From positions 1-8,494 of the forward strand of contig CAZVVN010000103.1 in the NCBI GenBank assembly GCA_964630665.1: a stretch of DNA of 8,494 nt, given 5' to 3'. The notes beneath the pieces were generated by a model, which had not been told where the DNA came from, ran no database searches, and was given only the letters and a program-made list of their open reading frames with translations. The DNA is from UBA9619 sp964630665 (GTDB lineage Bacteria; Pseudomonadota; Gammaproteobacteria; Arenicellales; UBA868). Positions within the stretch are counted from its first letter, which is position 1, and each line of letters starts with the position of its first letter. Shown piece after piece: positions 1 through 6,299 of this stretch. Both the position numbers and the translations under genes were made by a program.

Positions 1-488
1 ATCATGTAGATTTCTCTACGCGTCTACTCCATCTGGAGCAGACAAAGAGTGGGGAATGGCAGACAGTTCCAATTACTGAGGAAGCACGAATGGTTCTGAT
101 AAGAAGGATGAGACTTCGAGATTTGCAATGTCCCGAAACCTCATATGTCTTCTTCCATCAGACCGCAAAAGCAGGTGCAAAAGTAGGAGATCGGGTCAAA
201 GATGTAAGGACCTCATTTGTGAGGGCCTGTAAACAGGCCAGAATCAAAGACTTTCGCATCCATGACTTGAGACATACCTACGCCAGTTGGCTCGTAATGG
301 GCGGTGTATCGCTATACAAGGTGAGCAAACTGCTTCGTCATTCCAGTATCAAGATGACAGAGCGTTACGCTCATCTGGCGCCAGAGTATTTGCACGACAC
401 AGTCGCGAATCACGGATTCTCAGCACGTTTTCAGCACACTGAAAATCCGATCAAAACAATGGTGGGCAAAAATGGCTTAAATGCCTAG
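1..488 (+). CDS. Tyrosine recombinase / phage-type integrase, C-terminal part (5' end outside window)
   Basis: Site-specific DNA recombinase that breaks and rejoins DNA through a catalytic tyrosine, typically driving integration and excision of a mobile element. The frame is open from base 3 through the left edge, so the ATG at 90 is an internal Met and the true start lies outside; 161 residues are visible. Counting from base 3, the catalytic-domain residues seen are the beta-hairpin Lys15 (QTKSG), His87 and Arg90 (HDLRHT), His113 (LRHSS) and the nucleophile Tyr122 (TERYAHL). The first catalytic Arg must lie upstream. The region upstream of base 90 (VDFSTRLLHLEQTKSGEWQT) fits the family well, which supports the extension. 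The stop codon is 5 bases from the 3' end of a tRNA-Arg gene, the normal location for an island integrase. Whether the protein is intact cannot be judged here. Confidence 0.93.
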   Translation, partial: HVDFSTRLLHLEQTKSGEWQTVPITEEARMVLIRRMRLRDLQCPETSYVFFHQTAKAGAKVGDRVKDVRTSFVRACKQARIKDFRIHDLRHTYASWLVMGGVSLYKVSKLLRHSSIKMTERYAHLAPEYLHDTVANHGFSARFQHTENPIKTMVGKNGLNA

Positions 489-493
489 GAAAC

Positions 494-570
<77 letters not shown>

Positions 571-589
571 CCTTGAACTCGTCCAACTT

Positions 590-618
590 TCTTTATGACA
601 CACCGTCATATTCTACAA
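590..618 (-). promoter_or_regulatory. Candidate sigma-70 promoter for tRNA-Arg
   Basis: On the minus strand, TTGTAG (613-618) and TAAAGA (590-595) are separated by exactly 17 bases, and the -10 box lies about 20 bases upstream of the mature tRNA 5' end. Position and spacing fit a short-leader tRNA promoter, but both boxes match consensus only moderately. Confidence 0.4.
594..610. repeat. Perfect 17-base dyad TATGAC-N5-GTCATA
   Basis: Two perfect 6-base arms around a 5-base centre, between the tRNA-Arg gene and the membrane glycosyltransferase gene. It covers the spacer of the proposed tRNA promoter and clips its -10 box, so it could be an operator. On the plus strand a TACAAT (614-619) lies directly beside it and could be the -10 of a promoter for the gene at 694. 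The binding protein is unknown. Confidence 0.35.
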
Positions 619-679
619 TTTGCTGTGACAGAATGTGGCAGCAACACCGTATTCTCCGAATACTTCCCCACGAATAAAT

Positions 680-685
680 AGGTGA
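680..685 (+). promoter_or_regulatory. Ribosome binding site deciding the start of the 694-2337 gene
   Basis: AGGTGA lies 8 bases before the ATG at 694. A GTG at 682 in the same frame sits inside this Shine-Dalgarno and has no site of its own, so ATG 694 is the better start. Confidence 0.6.
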
Positions 686-693
686 CGCTGACA

Positions 694-2337
694 ATGTTTA
701 GTCAACCCTATCAGATTATTGTTAGAGCGTTGGCAGTTTCTGGATTTATTCTGCTGGCAACATCGATCATCATATTTGTCAGTACAAATGAGATCGTCTC
801 ACTTGGAAGCGACAACGTGAGCTATCTCTTAATGGCGGAGGCATTTTCACCTTATCGGGCTGCAACAGAGATTGTCAGGGAAGCAGCTCGTCATCAAACG
901 TATCCCCCTTTATTCCCGCTAGTACTCGCCCTACTCGGCGCATCCTCCGACTATCTGTGGGCACATCGAATCGTCGGTGGGGAATTCTTACTTTCGTGTG
1001 CCCTACTCTATTTTCTCGCTCGGAAAATGTTGGGTTCTACGAGTCTTGCTCTGATTGTTCTGTTGGCATTTGGATTAATTCCCGCAAGCTGGGTGAATGT
1101 TCTCGGCATTCTGAGTGAAAACCAGTATCTGGCGCTCTCTTTGGGTGCTTTTCTGTTCTTGAGAAGAGAACGATCAAGAAATACGGATAGCATATGCCTG
1201 GCGGGGTTGCTGATTGCGGCCGTATTGACAAGGTCAATAGGTTTAGCTTTGGCCGGGGCAGTATTAATGGGGGCATTCTTTTGGTCTAGAAGCGAACTCA
1301 ATTCACGGCGCCAAGCTGCTGCAGCCACACTTGCCGCCGCGATTTCTTTTGTGCTTTGGATGGTGTTTTCTGGACCGTCATCTGAATCCCATTACCTCGA
1401 GAATTGGCTGCAGGTAGGTCGGGTTTTAACCGACGCCGGACTCGGTGGAATGGATCAGTTTCTGGTATTTCAGATCATCCAGATCTGGGAAGCGTTATTG
1501 ACGGGTCTGATCCATCACTGGGTTCTGAAAGGCGAGAGCACTGTTATCTTGTTGTTCCTATTTCTGTTCGTTGCTTTGATCGACATCGCTTGGAGGCTGA
1601 AATCAGGAGAAGTCGAAGCCATATATCTACTAGTGTTTCTCTGTGTCCTGATGTGCTGGGGTGCCGCCGGAGGCCAGATGTGGCGGTTGGTTTATCCGAT
1701 CATCCCACTGATACTGGTGTTCTTTGTTTCAGGGATTGACCGCATTTGCAGATTTATTCCGTTCGACAGGCATCAGAAATACATACGTTTCTTTCTTTGT
1801 GCGCTGTTATTAATAACATTGTCGAGCGGAGGCTGGTTCATTCTGGAACGTCGTCAACATGCGGAGAGTAATGGAACCGGGGGTTATCGGTATATGACAG
1901 CATACTATCAGGGTGTAAACCTTCCTGCTGCAAAATCCAAAGCACAAGCTGAGTTTGCCATCATTGAAGGACTACGGAAGCTCAGTCTTCTTACAGAACC
2001 CAGTTCTGTGGTTGCCTGGTTTTCACCTATGTATGTCAATCTGCTTTCGAAAAGGCGGTCAGCAGAGATACCCCTAACTCCCGACAGGCACGAAACCAAG
2101 GTCTATCTGAGAAAAGAAGGCGTCGATTTTGTTTTCTTGAGTCGGTATCACCCTCGACAGTATGCGGACCACGTAAATGGTCTCAAATCGTTAGATTTCT
2201 ATGCGTCTATGGGCCAACTTGTTCAACCCACCGACCGATGTGGGGGCATGGTTGGTGAAATGATTTGTGTGCTCATTAAGATCACTCCTGTTTCAAGCAT
2301 TCAAGCCACCATCAAATCTCTGCCCACTAGGCTATGA
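694..2337 (+). CDS. GT-C family membrane glycosyltransferase (PMT/ArnT/RgtA-like)
   Basis: Predicted 547-residue polytopic inner-membrane protein, probably moving a sugar from a polyprenyl-phosphate carrier to a lipid, glycan or protein on the periplasmic side. An N-terminal membrane helix (about 8-29) is followed by a loop with the acidic motif GSDNVSYL (Asp40), the usual place of the GT-C catalytic Asp. Next come a YPPLFPL segment (70-76), the helix ending GILSENQYL (138-146) and about nine more hydrophobic segments up to residue 383. RLVYPIIPLI (331-340) matches the R-Y-x-x-P type motif of the superfamily. Residues 385-547 form a soluble C-terminal domain, as in many relatives. The donor and acceptor cannot be inferred. 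The gene stands alone, with no other glycan genes in the window, and is more A+T-rich than the genes after 2760. Confidence 0.78.
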   Translation: MFSQPYQIIVRALAVSGFILLATSIIIFVSTNEIVSLGSDNVSYLLMAEAFSPYRAATEIVREAARHQTYPPLFPLVLALLGASSDYLWAHRIVGGEFLLSCALLYFLARKMLGSTSLALIVLLAFGLIPASWVNVLGILSENQYLALSLGAFLFLRRERSRNTDSICLAGLLIAAVLTRSIGLALAGAVLMGAFFWSRSELNSRRQAAAATLAAAISFVLWMVFSGPSSESHYLENWLQVGRVLTDAGLGGMDQFLVFQIIQIWEALLTGLIHHWVLKGESTVILLFLFLFVALIDIAWRLKSGEVEAIYLLVFLCVLMCWGAAGGQMWRLVYPIIPLILVFFVSGIDRICRFIPFDRHQKYIRFFLCALLLITLSSGGWFILERRQHAESNGTGGYRYMTAYYQGVNLPAAKSKAQAEFAIIEGLRKLSLLTEPSSVVAWFSPMYVNLLSKRRSAEIPLTPDRHETKVYLRKEGVDFVFLSRYHPRQYADHVNGLKSLDFYASMGQLVQPTDRCGGMVGEMICVLIKITPVSSIQATIKSLPTRL

Positions 2338-2396
2338 ACTCGCATTATTTGAGAACACTTTGTCACTACTGTCGAATGACTTAGCCAATGAATTGT

Positions 2397-2440
2397 TGTC
2401 AGTCGCGATCAGCTATACCAATTCTGGGATGCGACTGGCA
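2397..2440. repeat. Inverted repeat, 10-bp stem with one G-T pair
   Basis: TGTCAGTCGC (2397-2406) pairs with GCGACTGGCA (2431-2440). CAGTCGC/GCGACTG is a perfect 7-bp core, and the stem continues outward through one G-T wobble. The loop is 24 bases. It begins 59 bases after the glycosyltransferase stop and is not followed by a T-run, so it is not a standard terminator. Confidence 0.4.
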
Positions 2441-2455
2441 GGTTTCAAACCCGCC
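2437..2455. repeat. Hairpin GGCAGGTT-TCA-AACCCGCC
   Basis: Eight-pair stem with one A-C mismatch and a 3-base loop. It shares bases 2437-2440 with the right arm of the preceding repeat, so the two structures would compete in an RNA. It resembles a tRNA T-arm superficially but lacks the invariant G-C closing pair together with a TTC loop. Confidence 0.35.
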
Positions 2456-2496
2456 TCAGGATAAGCGGCTAATAGATCCAACTGGTAGTACTAGGA

Positions 2497-2521
2497 TTTC
2501 TAGCACGCTTGAATGTAGAAA
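2497..2521. repeat. Short inverted repeat TTTCTA-N13-TAGAAA
   Basis: Perfect 6-bp arms (2497-2502 and 2516-2521). The stem can be extended by GG/CC across a one-base bulge. No T-run follows. Confidence 0.3.
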
Positions 2522-2589
2522 CCAAAACCCTTTCAATAAATAACTCTGGATTCACGCAAAATAGACAAGAAAACAATCCGAAGGCTCCC

Positions 2590-2644
2590 TCCTTTGATTA
2601 GACCTTCTTCAATCAGATCGATTCTTCCCTGCTTAATCAAAGGA
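2590..2644. repeat. Perfect 11-bp inverted repeat around a 33-base centre
   Basis: TCCTTTGATTA (2590-2600) is the exact reverse complement of TAATCAAAGGA (2634-2644). The centre itself contains AATC/GATT (2611-2623), so a nested structure is possible. It lies about 70 bases upstream of the candidate SDR promoter and could be a regulatory site, a decayed repeat or part of a structured RNA. Confidence 0.45.
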
Positions 2645-2708
2645 CTTCTGAGCGAACAGATATCGAGAGGCCTGAACATCTGGCCAATTCTGGGTGACGA
2701 GGCTATGT

Positions 2709-2717
2709 TGTTATACT
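2709..2717 (+). promoter_or_regulatory. Candidate extended -10 promoter for the SDR gene at 2760
   Basis: TGTTATACT has the form TGnTATAAT with 5 of 6 bases of the -10 hexamer. No good -35 lies upstream, which is acceptable for an extended -10 promoter. Transcription from about 2724 would give a leader of about 36 bases. Confidence 0.4.
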
Positions 2718-2746
2718 TTCGGCCTAATCCCAAAGAGTAAATACCT

Positions 2747-2751
2747 GAAGG
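2747..2751 (+). promoter_or_regulatory. Ribosome binding site for the SDR gene at 2760
   Basis: GAAGG lies 8 bases before ATG 2760. The open frame reaches back to a GTG at 2694, but the fold needs only a few residues before the TGASRGIG motif, so 2760 is the start. Confidence 0.6.
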
Positions 2752-2759
2752 TAACCAGT

Positions 2760-3545
2760 ATGAAAGACCAAATCGCGATCGTCACGGGTGCATCCCGGGG
2801 AATCGGTCGAGCAATCGCTGAACGCTTTGGTGCAGAGGGCGCATGCGTCATTCTGGCTGACATCGAGAAAGAAGCCGCTGAGCGGGTTGCGGAGGGAATC
2901 GTTGCCGCTGGAGGGACAGCAAGTACTGTGGTCACCGACGTAGCTGTCGAGGCCCAGGTCGACGCCCTATTTGATCACGTTCTGGAAACCCATGGGTCAC
3001 TCGATGTCCTGGTCAACAATGCTGGTAAGATCTCTCCAACAAAACATTTCCTTGAAGTCGACAAAGCCTGGTGGGACAGGTTGATCGGAGTGAACCTGAC
3101 GGGCACATTCATGTGCTCTCGCCGGGCTGCCCACATCATGGCACGGCAAGGTAGCGGCAGCATCATTAACATGTCCTCCGGTGGTGCAACCAAAGCCCAT
3201 CGAGCCTTCGTTGCCTACGATGCCTCAAAAGGCGGTATCGAGGCAATGACGCGTGCCATGGCTCTGGACCTCGGTCCTTACGGGGTCCGCGTCAACTGTC
3301 TGGTCCCAGGGTTTATAGATACTTACGATGCCAGTGAAGAGGTCCGCCAGGAACAAGGTGCCATCGTGCCGCTCGGTCGCATGGGCGAGGCAGTGGACCT
3401 AGCTGGCAGCGCAGTGTTTCTGGCCTCGCCGGATGCCACCTATATCACAGGCCAGCGAATCGTGATCGATGGCGGTGTTCTGGTGCAACAGCGTTCGGCA
3501 AACGTGGATACCTACCCGCCGAACAGATTCCCCAAACTGGACTGA
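2760..3545 (+). CDS. SDR family NAD(P)-dependent oxidoreductase (classical, FabG-like)
   Basis: Cytoplasmic Rossmann-fold dehydrogenase/reductase of 261 residues, a normal length for classical SDRs, interconverting a hydroxyl and a carbonyl on an unknown substrate. Visible motifs are the cofactor glycine motif TGASRGIG (9-16), Asp34 at the end of the second strand (ILAD, favouring NAD over NADP), Asp60, NNAG (86-89), catalytic Asn112, Ser140, Tyr153 and Lys157 (YDASK), and PG (183-184). After the usual IDGG end (237-240) there is an extra tail of about 20 residues rich in Gln, Arg and Pro, which may help shape the active site or oligomer. It is convergent with the acyl-CoA dehydrogenase gene, with 74 bases between stops, and shares its fold type with the SDR at 5421. 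Annotation as a 3-oxoacyl-ACP reductase would be over-specific. Confidence 0.92.
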   Translation: MKDQIAIVTGASRGIGRAIAERFGAEGACVILADIEKEAAERVAEGIVAAGGTASTVVTDVAVEAQVDALFDHVLETHGSLDVLVNNAGKISPTKHFLEVDKAWWDRLIGVNLTGTFMCSRRAAHIMARQGSGSIINMSSGGATKAHRAFVAYDASKGGIEAMTRAMALDLGPYGVRVNCLVPGFIDTYDASEEVRQEQGAIVPLGRMGEAVDLAGSAVFLASPDATYITGQRIVIDGGVLVQQRSANVDTYPPNRFPKLD

Positions 3546-3619
3546 AGCGTAGTCACCTGCAGTCGCATTAATCCGGTTGCACAGATGTCACACCCGGGAA
3601 GTGTTCCTACATCGATGGA

Positions 3620-5290
3620 CTATTGCGCTGGATTTGCCCTGCTAATGATCGCATCGAAGTCGACTGCAGCAGGCAGAGCCCCGTAGCAACCTGTCCAGAG
3701 GCTTCCGAGGCGCGAAGCGCAAAAAGCATCCGCCACCGCCGCCGGTGCACAGCGAACCAGTAAGGATGCAGTTAGCGTTACAGCCATCAACTCGGTCACG
3801 CCCCTTGCTCTCAGTTCCATGTCCACCGGGTCGTTCAACTCTTCTTTGAGCCTGTTAACAGCACGGTCGAGATTCGCATTTTCTCCACGCGCGGCATCAA
3901 CCTCATCCAATACCGCGGGGACCGCTGCCTGCTCGCGAAACATGGCACGCAGCACATCGAGGCACATAACGTTGCCCGACCCCTCCCAGATACTGTTGAC
4001 CGGCGCCTCACGATAAAGCCGTGGCATGATCGATTCTTCTATGTAGCCCGGGCCACCATGGCATTCCATGGACTCGAAGGTGTGACCCGGCGCACGCTTG
4101 CAGATCCAGTACTTACCAACTGCAGTACCGATCCGCGCCAGCGCCGCGGCCGACTCATCCGATGCAGACTCATCTATTGCACGGGCAATGCGTAACGTCA
4201 ACACCAGTGCCGCCTCCGCCTCAACAGCCAGATCGGCCAGCACATTTCGCATCAAGGACTGTTCGATCAGTTTCTTGTGGAAAGCCGTCCGATGGGTCGT
4301 GTGGTGCAGGGCCTGGACAAGACCCTGACGCATCAACGCAGCAGAACTGAAACAACAGTAAAAGCGATTACCTTGAACCATGTCGATGATGGTGCGTACG
4401 CCACGACCCTCTTCACCCACCATAACGGCCCAACTGTCCTGAAACTCGATCTCGGTAGATGCATTAGAACGATTGCCAAGCTTGTCTTTGAGCTGCTGGA
4501 TAAACAGGTGGTTGCGCTCGCCATCAGGTATCCAGCGCGGTACCAGAAAACACGATAATCCATCTTCAGTGTAAGCCAGCATCAAAAAGGCGTCGGACAT
4601 CGGTGCTGAGCAGAAATACTTGTGGCCCGTCAGACGGTACTCGGCACCCTCGCCCTGGACTGCCCCTACTGCCGTGGCACGTGTCGTATTGGAGCGAACA
4701 TCGGAGCCACCCTGTTTTTCCGTCATGAACATACCCATTGTGGCACCGGTCTTCTTGGCTACCGGAATATCCCGCACATCATAAGACGTCGACAACAGTC
4801 TGGGAATCCATTCATCGCCTACCGCTGGAGTCATACGCAGCGAAGGTACCGCAGCGTAGGTCATGGCCATGGGGCACAGCACACCCCCCTCGGCCTGGTT
4901 GAACATGTAAGTGAGTGCAGCATGAACGACCTGCGACCCCGGTTGTGGATACTTCCAGGCGAAACTCGGAAGTTCATTGCCGATCGCCACTCCCATCAGC
5001 TCGTGATAGGCCGGGTGGTACTCAATCTGATTAATGCGCATACCGTAGCGGTCAAAGGATTTCAGCTCCGGAACATAGCGGTTGGCGAGCCTGGCTTGCT
5101 CAAAAATCTCCGTAGAACCTGCGAGTCCTCCGAATTGGGCCAACTTATCTTCAGCCCAACCACCACCCTGACGCTTTACACTCTCGCGAAGCGCTATGTC
5201 GCCCTGCCACAGGTCCTGGCCCTCAAGATAAGGGGGCATATTGGTAACCTCATGAGTAGGCAGCTTGGCGAGTGGCTTTACCGGTATCAT
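3620..5290 (-). CDS. aidB: AidB-like acyl-CoA dehydrogenase (AidB/ACAD11 group)
   Basis: FAD-dependent acyl-CoA dehydrogenase-fold protein of 556 residues, close in length and sequence to E. coli AidB (541). Matching blocks include GRLAN-type ARLANRYVPEL, MTEKQGGSDVRSNTTRA (from residue 189, flavin-binding middle domain), GLSCFLVPR, LKDKLGNRSNAS, LYREAPVNSIWEGSGNVMCL (from 426) and a C-terminal helical region corresponding to the DNA-binding part of AidB. Glu436 in WEGSGN aligns with the catalytic base of medium-chain dehydrogenases. E. coli AidB is induced by alkylation and binds DNA, but many homologues are probably metabolic. Here the two SDR neighbours favour acyl-CoA metabolism over DNA protection; that is inference. 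The start is ATG 5290: AGGGA lies 8 bases upstream and the length fits AidB. The upstream TTG at 5353 overlaps a consensus -35 box and would add 21 residues absent from AidB. Confidence 0.93.
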   Translation of the reverse strand: MIPVKPLAKLPTHEVTNMPPYLEGQDLWQGDIALRESVKRQGGGWAEDKLAQFGGLAGSTEIFEQARLANRYVPELKSFDRYGMRINQIEYHPAYHELMGVAIGNELPSFAWKYPQPGSQVVHAALTYMFNQAEGGVLCPMAMTYAAVPSLRMTPAVGDEWIPRLLSTSYDVRDIPVAKKTGATMGMFMTEKQGGSDVRSNTTRATAVGAVQGEGAEYRLTGHKYFCSAPMSDAFLMLAYTEDGLSCFLVPRWIPDGERNHLFIQQLKDKLGNRSNASTEIEFQDSWAVMVGEEGRGVRTIIDMVQGNRFYCCFSSAALMRQGLVQALHHTTHRTAFHKKLIEQSLMRNVLADLAVEAEAALVLTLRIARAIDESASDESAAALARIGTAVGKYWICKRAPGHTFESMECHGGPGYIEESIMPRLYREAPVNSIWEGSGNVMCLDVLRAMFREQAAVPAVLDEVDAARGENANLDRAVNRLKEELNDPVDMELRARGVTELMAVTLTASLLVRCAPAAVADAFCASRLGSLWTGCYGALPAAVDFDAIISRANPAQ

Positions 5291-5298
5291 CTCTCTAG

Positions 5299-5303
5299 TC
5301 CCT
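5299..5303 (-). promoter_or_regulatory. Ribosome binding site for the aidB-like gene
   Basis: On the minus strand AGGGA stands 8 bases before ATG 5290, with a further purine run GAGAG directly before the ATG. It supports 5290 over the upstream TTG. Confidence 0.45.
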
Positions 5304-5324
5304 GAAATAAGGTTTACTGGAGGC

Positions 5325-5353
5325 AGATTGGCCTGCTTTCGAAGGCATGTCAA
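5325..5353 (-). promoter_or_regulatory. Candidate promoter for the aidB-like gene
   Basis: A perfect TTGACA (5348-5353, minus strand) is followed after 17 bases by CAATCT (5325-5330), a poor -10. Transcription from about 5318 would leave a leader of about 28 bases before ATG 5290. The weak -10 suggests that an activator is needed, or that the true promoter differs. The 130-base gap is shared with the divergent SDR gene, for which no clear promoter could be picked. Confidence 0.4.
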
Positions 5354-5408
5354 CCAGATCCTTTACTGCGGGAAATCACTCGCTGACCATTTCACACAAA
5401 CCAGAGAC

Positions 5409-5415
5409 AAGGAGG
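5409..5415 (+). promoter_or_regulatory. Strong ribosome binding site for the SDR gene at 5421
   Basis: AAGGAGG, fully complementary to the 16S anti-Shine-Dalgarno core, sits 5 bases before ATG 5421. It fixes the start although the open frame reaches back to 5265. Confidence 0.8.
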
Positions 5416-5420
5416 CCGAC

Positions 5421-6197
5421 ATGGCGGAGCACTCAGACAAACAGACAGCACTGGTCACGGGTGCAGCCGCCGGTATGGGGCGCGAGATTGCCAGGATGCT
5501 GATAGCTCGCGGTATACGCACCGCGGTGGCCGATGTCGACGAAACAGGCCTTGCCGAAACAGTGCAAGGGCATGAAATTGAGACCCTAACCTTGGTCGGA
5601 GACCTGACCGGGGAGAATGCTCCTGAGAACACCATTCAGGCAGTCATCTCAAAATGGGGACGACTCGATGCCCTGGTCAACAATGCAGGATACGCCATCG
5701 TCGAACCCTTCCTGGAGATGACCCGAACCGCCTGGCAACGGACCCTCGGGATCAATGTCGTTGCCCTTGCGCTTCTGACAGCCGCTGGCGGTCGGGTGAT
5801 GAAAGCCGCGGGCGGAGGTCGTATCGTCAACATCACCTCACCGGCCTCGCGAATGGCCCTGCCTGACTACACAGCTTATTCCGCAAGCAAAGCGGCGGTC
5901 GATTCGATTACCCGTGCTGCGGCGGTGTCACTCGCTCCTTTTGGAGTGCTGGTCAACTCACTTGCACCCGGAATGATGGATACTGAAATGCAACGCTCTA
6001 CGGAAGAGGCTATGGCTCGCATCGGTCAGCGTAGCGATATCGAGGCGTTTTTAGCCGAACGCACGGCGCGTATTCCGCTTGGCCGGCGCGCCGGTATTTC
6101 TGAGGTAGCCAGGACTGTCGTATGGCTGGCCCTCGATTCTCCGGATTACATGATCGCAGAAAGATTAAACATGAGTGGCGGTCTGGATCGGGACTGA
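5421..6197 (+). CDS. SDR family NAD(P)-dependent oxidoreductase (second copy of the fold)
   Basis: Classical short-chain dehydrogenase/reductase of 258 residues. It shows TGAAAGMG (13-20), Asp38 after the second strand (TAVAD, NAD preference likely), Asp61, NNAG (87-90) and the full tetrad Asn112, Ser140, Tyr153 and Lys157 (YSASK), followed by PG (183-184). Catalytic positions fall at the same residue numbers as in the SDR at 2760, but the sequences are otherwise clearly different, so this is not a recent duplication. The C-terminus is NMSGGLDRD rather than the common VDGG. It is divergent from the aidB-like gene over 130 bases, so the two may share control. Substrate unknown; an alcohol, sugar alcohol or hydroxyacyl compound would all fit the family. 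Confidence 0.92.
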   Translation: MAEHSDKQTALVTGAAAGMGREIARMLIARGIRTAVADVDETGLAETVQGHEIETLTLVGDLTGENAPENTIQAVISKWGRLDALVNNAGYAIVEPFLEMTRTAWQRTLGINVVALALLTAAGGRVMKAAGGGRIVNITSPASRMALPDYTAYSASKAAVDSITRAAAVSLAPFGVLVNSLAPGMMDTEMQRSTEEAMARIGQRSDIEAFLAERTARIPLGRRAGISEVARTVVWLALDSPDYMIAERLNMSGGLDRD

Positions 6198-6299
6198 AAA
6201 TGATCCCAGATGGACTCGCTGGTGTTAAACCCTATCAGTAGTCTCACTTGATATAGCCTATAGATAGCAACACGGCACCCGTCATTGATCAAGACCGAG

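Larger units (their letters stand above)
2338..2759. other. Gene-poor intergenic region with several inverted repeats
   Basis: About 420 A+T-rich bases between the glycosyltransferase stop and the SDR start. Short frames on both strands (for example 2533-2733 minus, which would need a TTG start) show no family motif or convincing ribosome site. The stretch contains four separate potential stem-loops, listed individually, and a candidate promoter near its right end. No IS end, tRNA or known riboswitch was recognised. It may be decayed or acquired DNA, or it may encode a structured RNA; the sequence does not decide. Confidence 0.6.

Noticed and set aside
1404..1739. 111-residue frame inside the glycosyltransferase gene
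   Set aside because: It overlaps a well-supported membrane protein in another frame and has no hydrophobic pattern or motif of its own.
2437..2455. Possible tRNA remnant, from a T-arm-like GGTTTCAAACC
   Set aside because: No alignment gives both a G53-C61 closing pair and a TTCRANY loop, and no anticodon or acceptor arms are found nearby on either strand.
2533..2733. 66-residue minus-strand frame in the gene-poor region
   Set aside because: It needs a TTG start, has no Shine-Dalgarno or family motif, and part of it is simply the translation of the 11-bp inverted repeat.
3546..3619. Bidirectional terminator between the first SDR and aidB
   Set aside because: The best hairpin is a 4-bp ACAC/GTGT stem, too weak to call.
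4622..5305. 227-residue open frame on the plus strand opposite the aidB-like gene
   Set aside because: It runs entirely antisense to (and just past the start of) a gene with full-length similarity to AidB. Its composition, rich in His, Arg and Gly with no motifs, is that of an antisense shadow.
6198..6299. Terminator expected between the convergent SDR and folD genes
   Set aside because: Only very short A+T palindromes such as CTATAG are present. No stable stem followed by a T-run was found on either strand.
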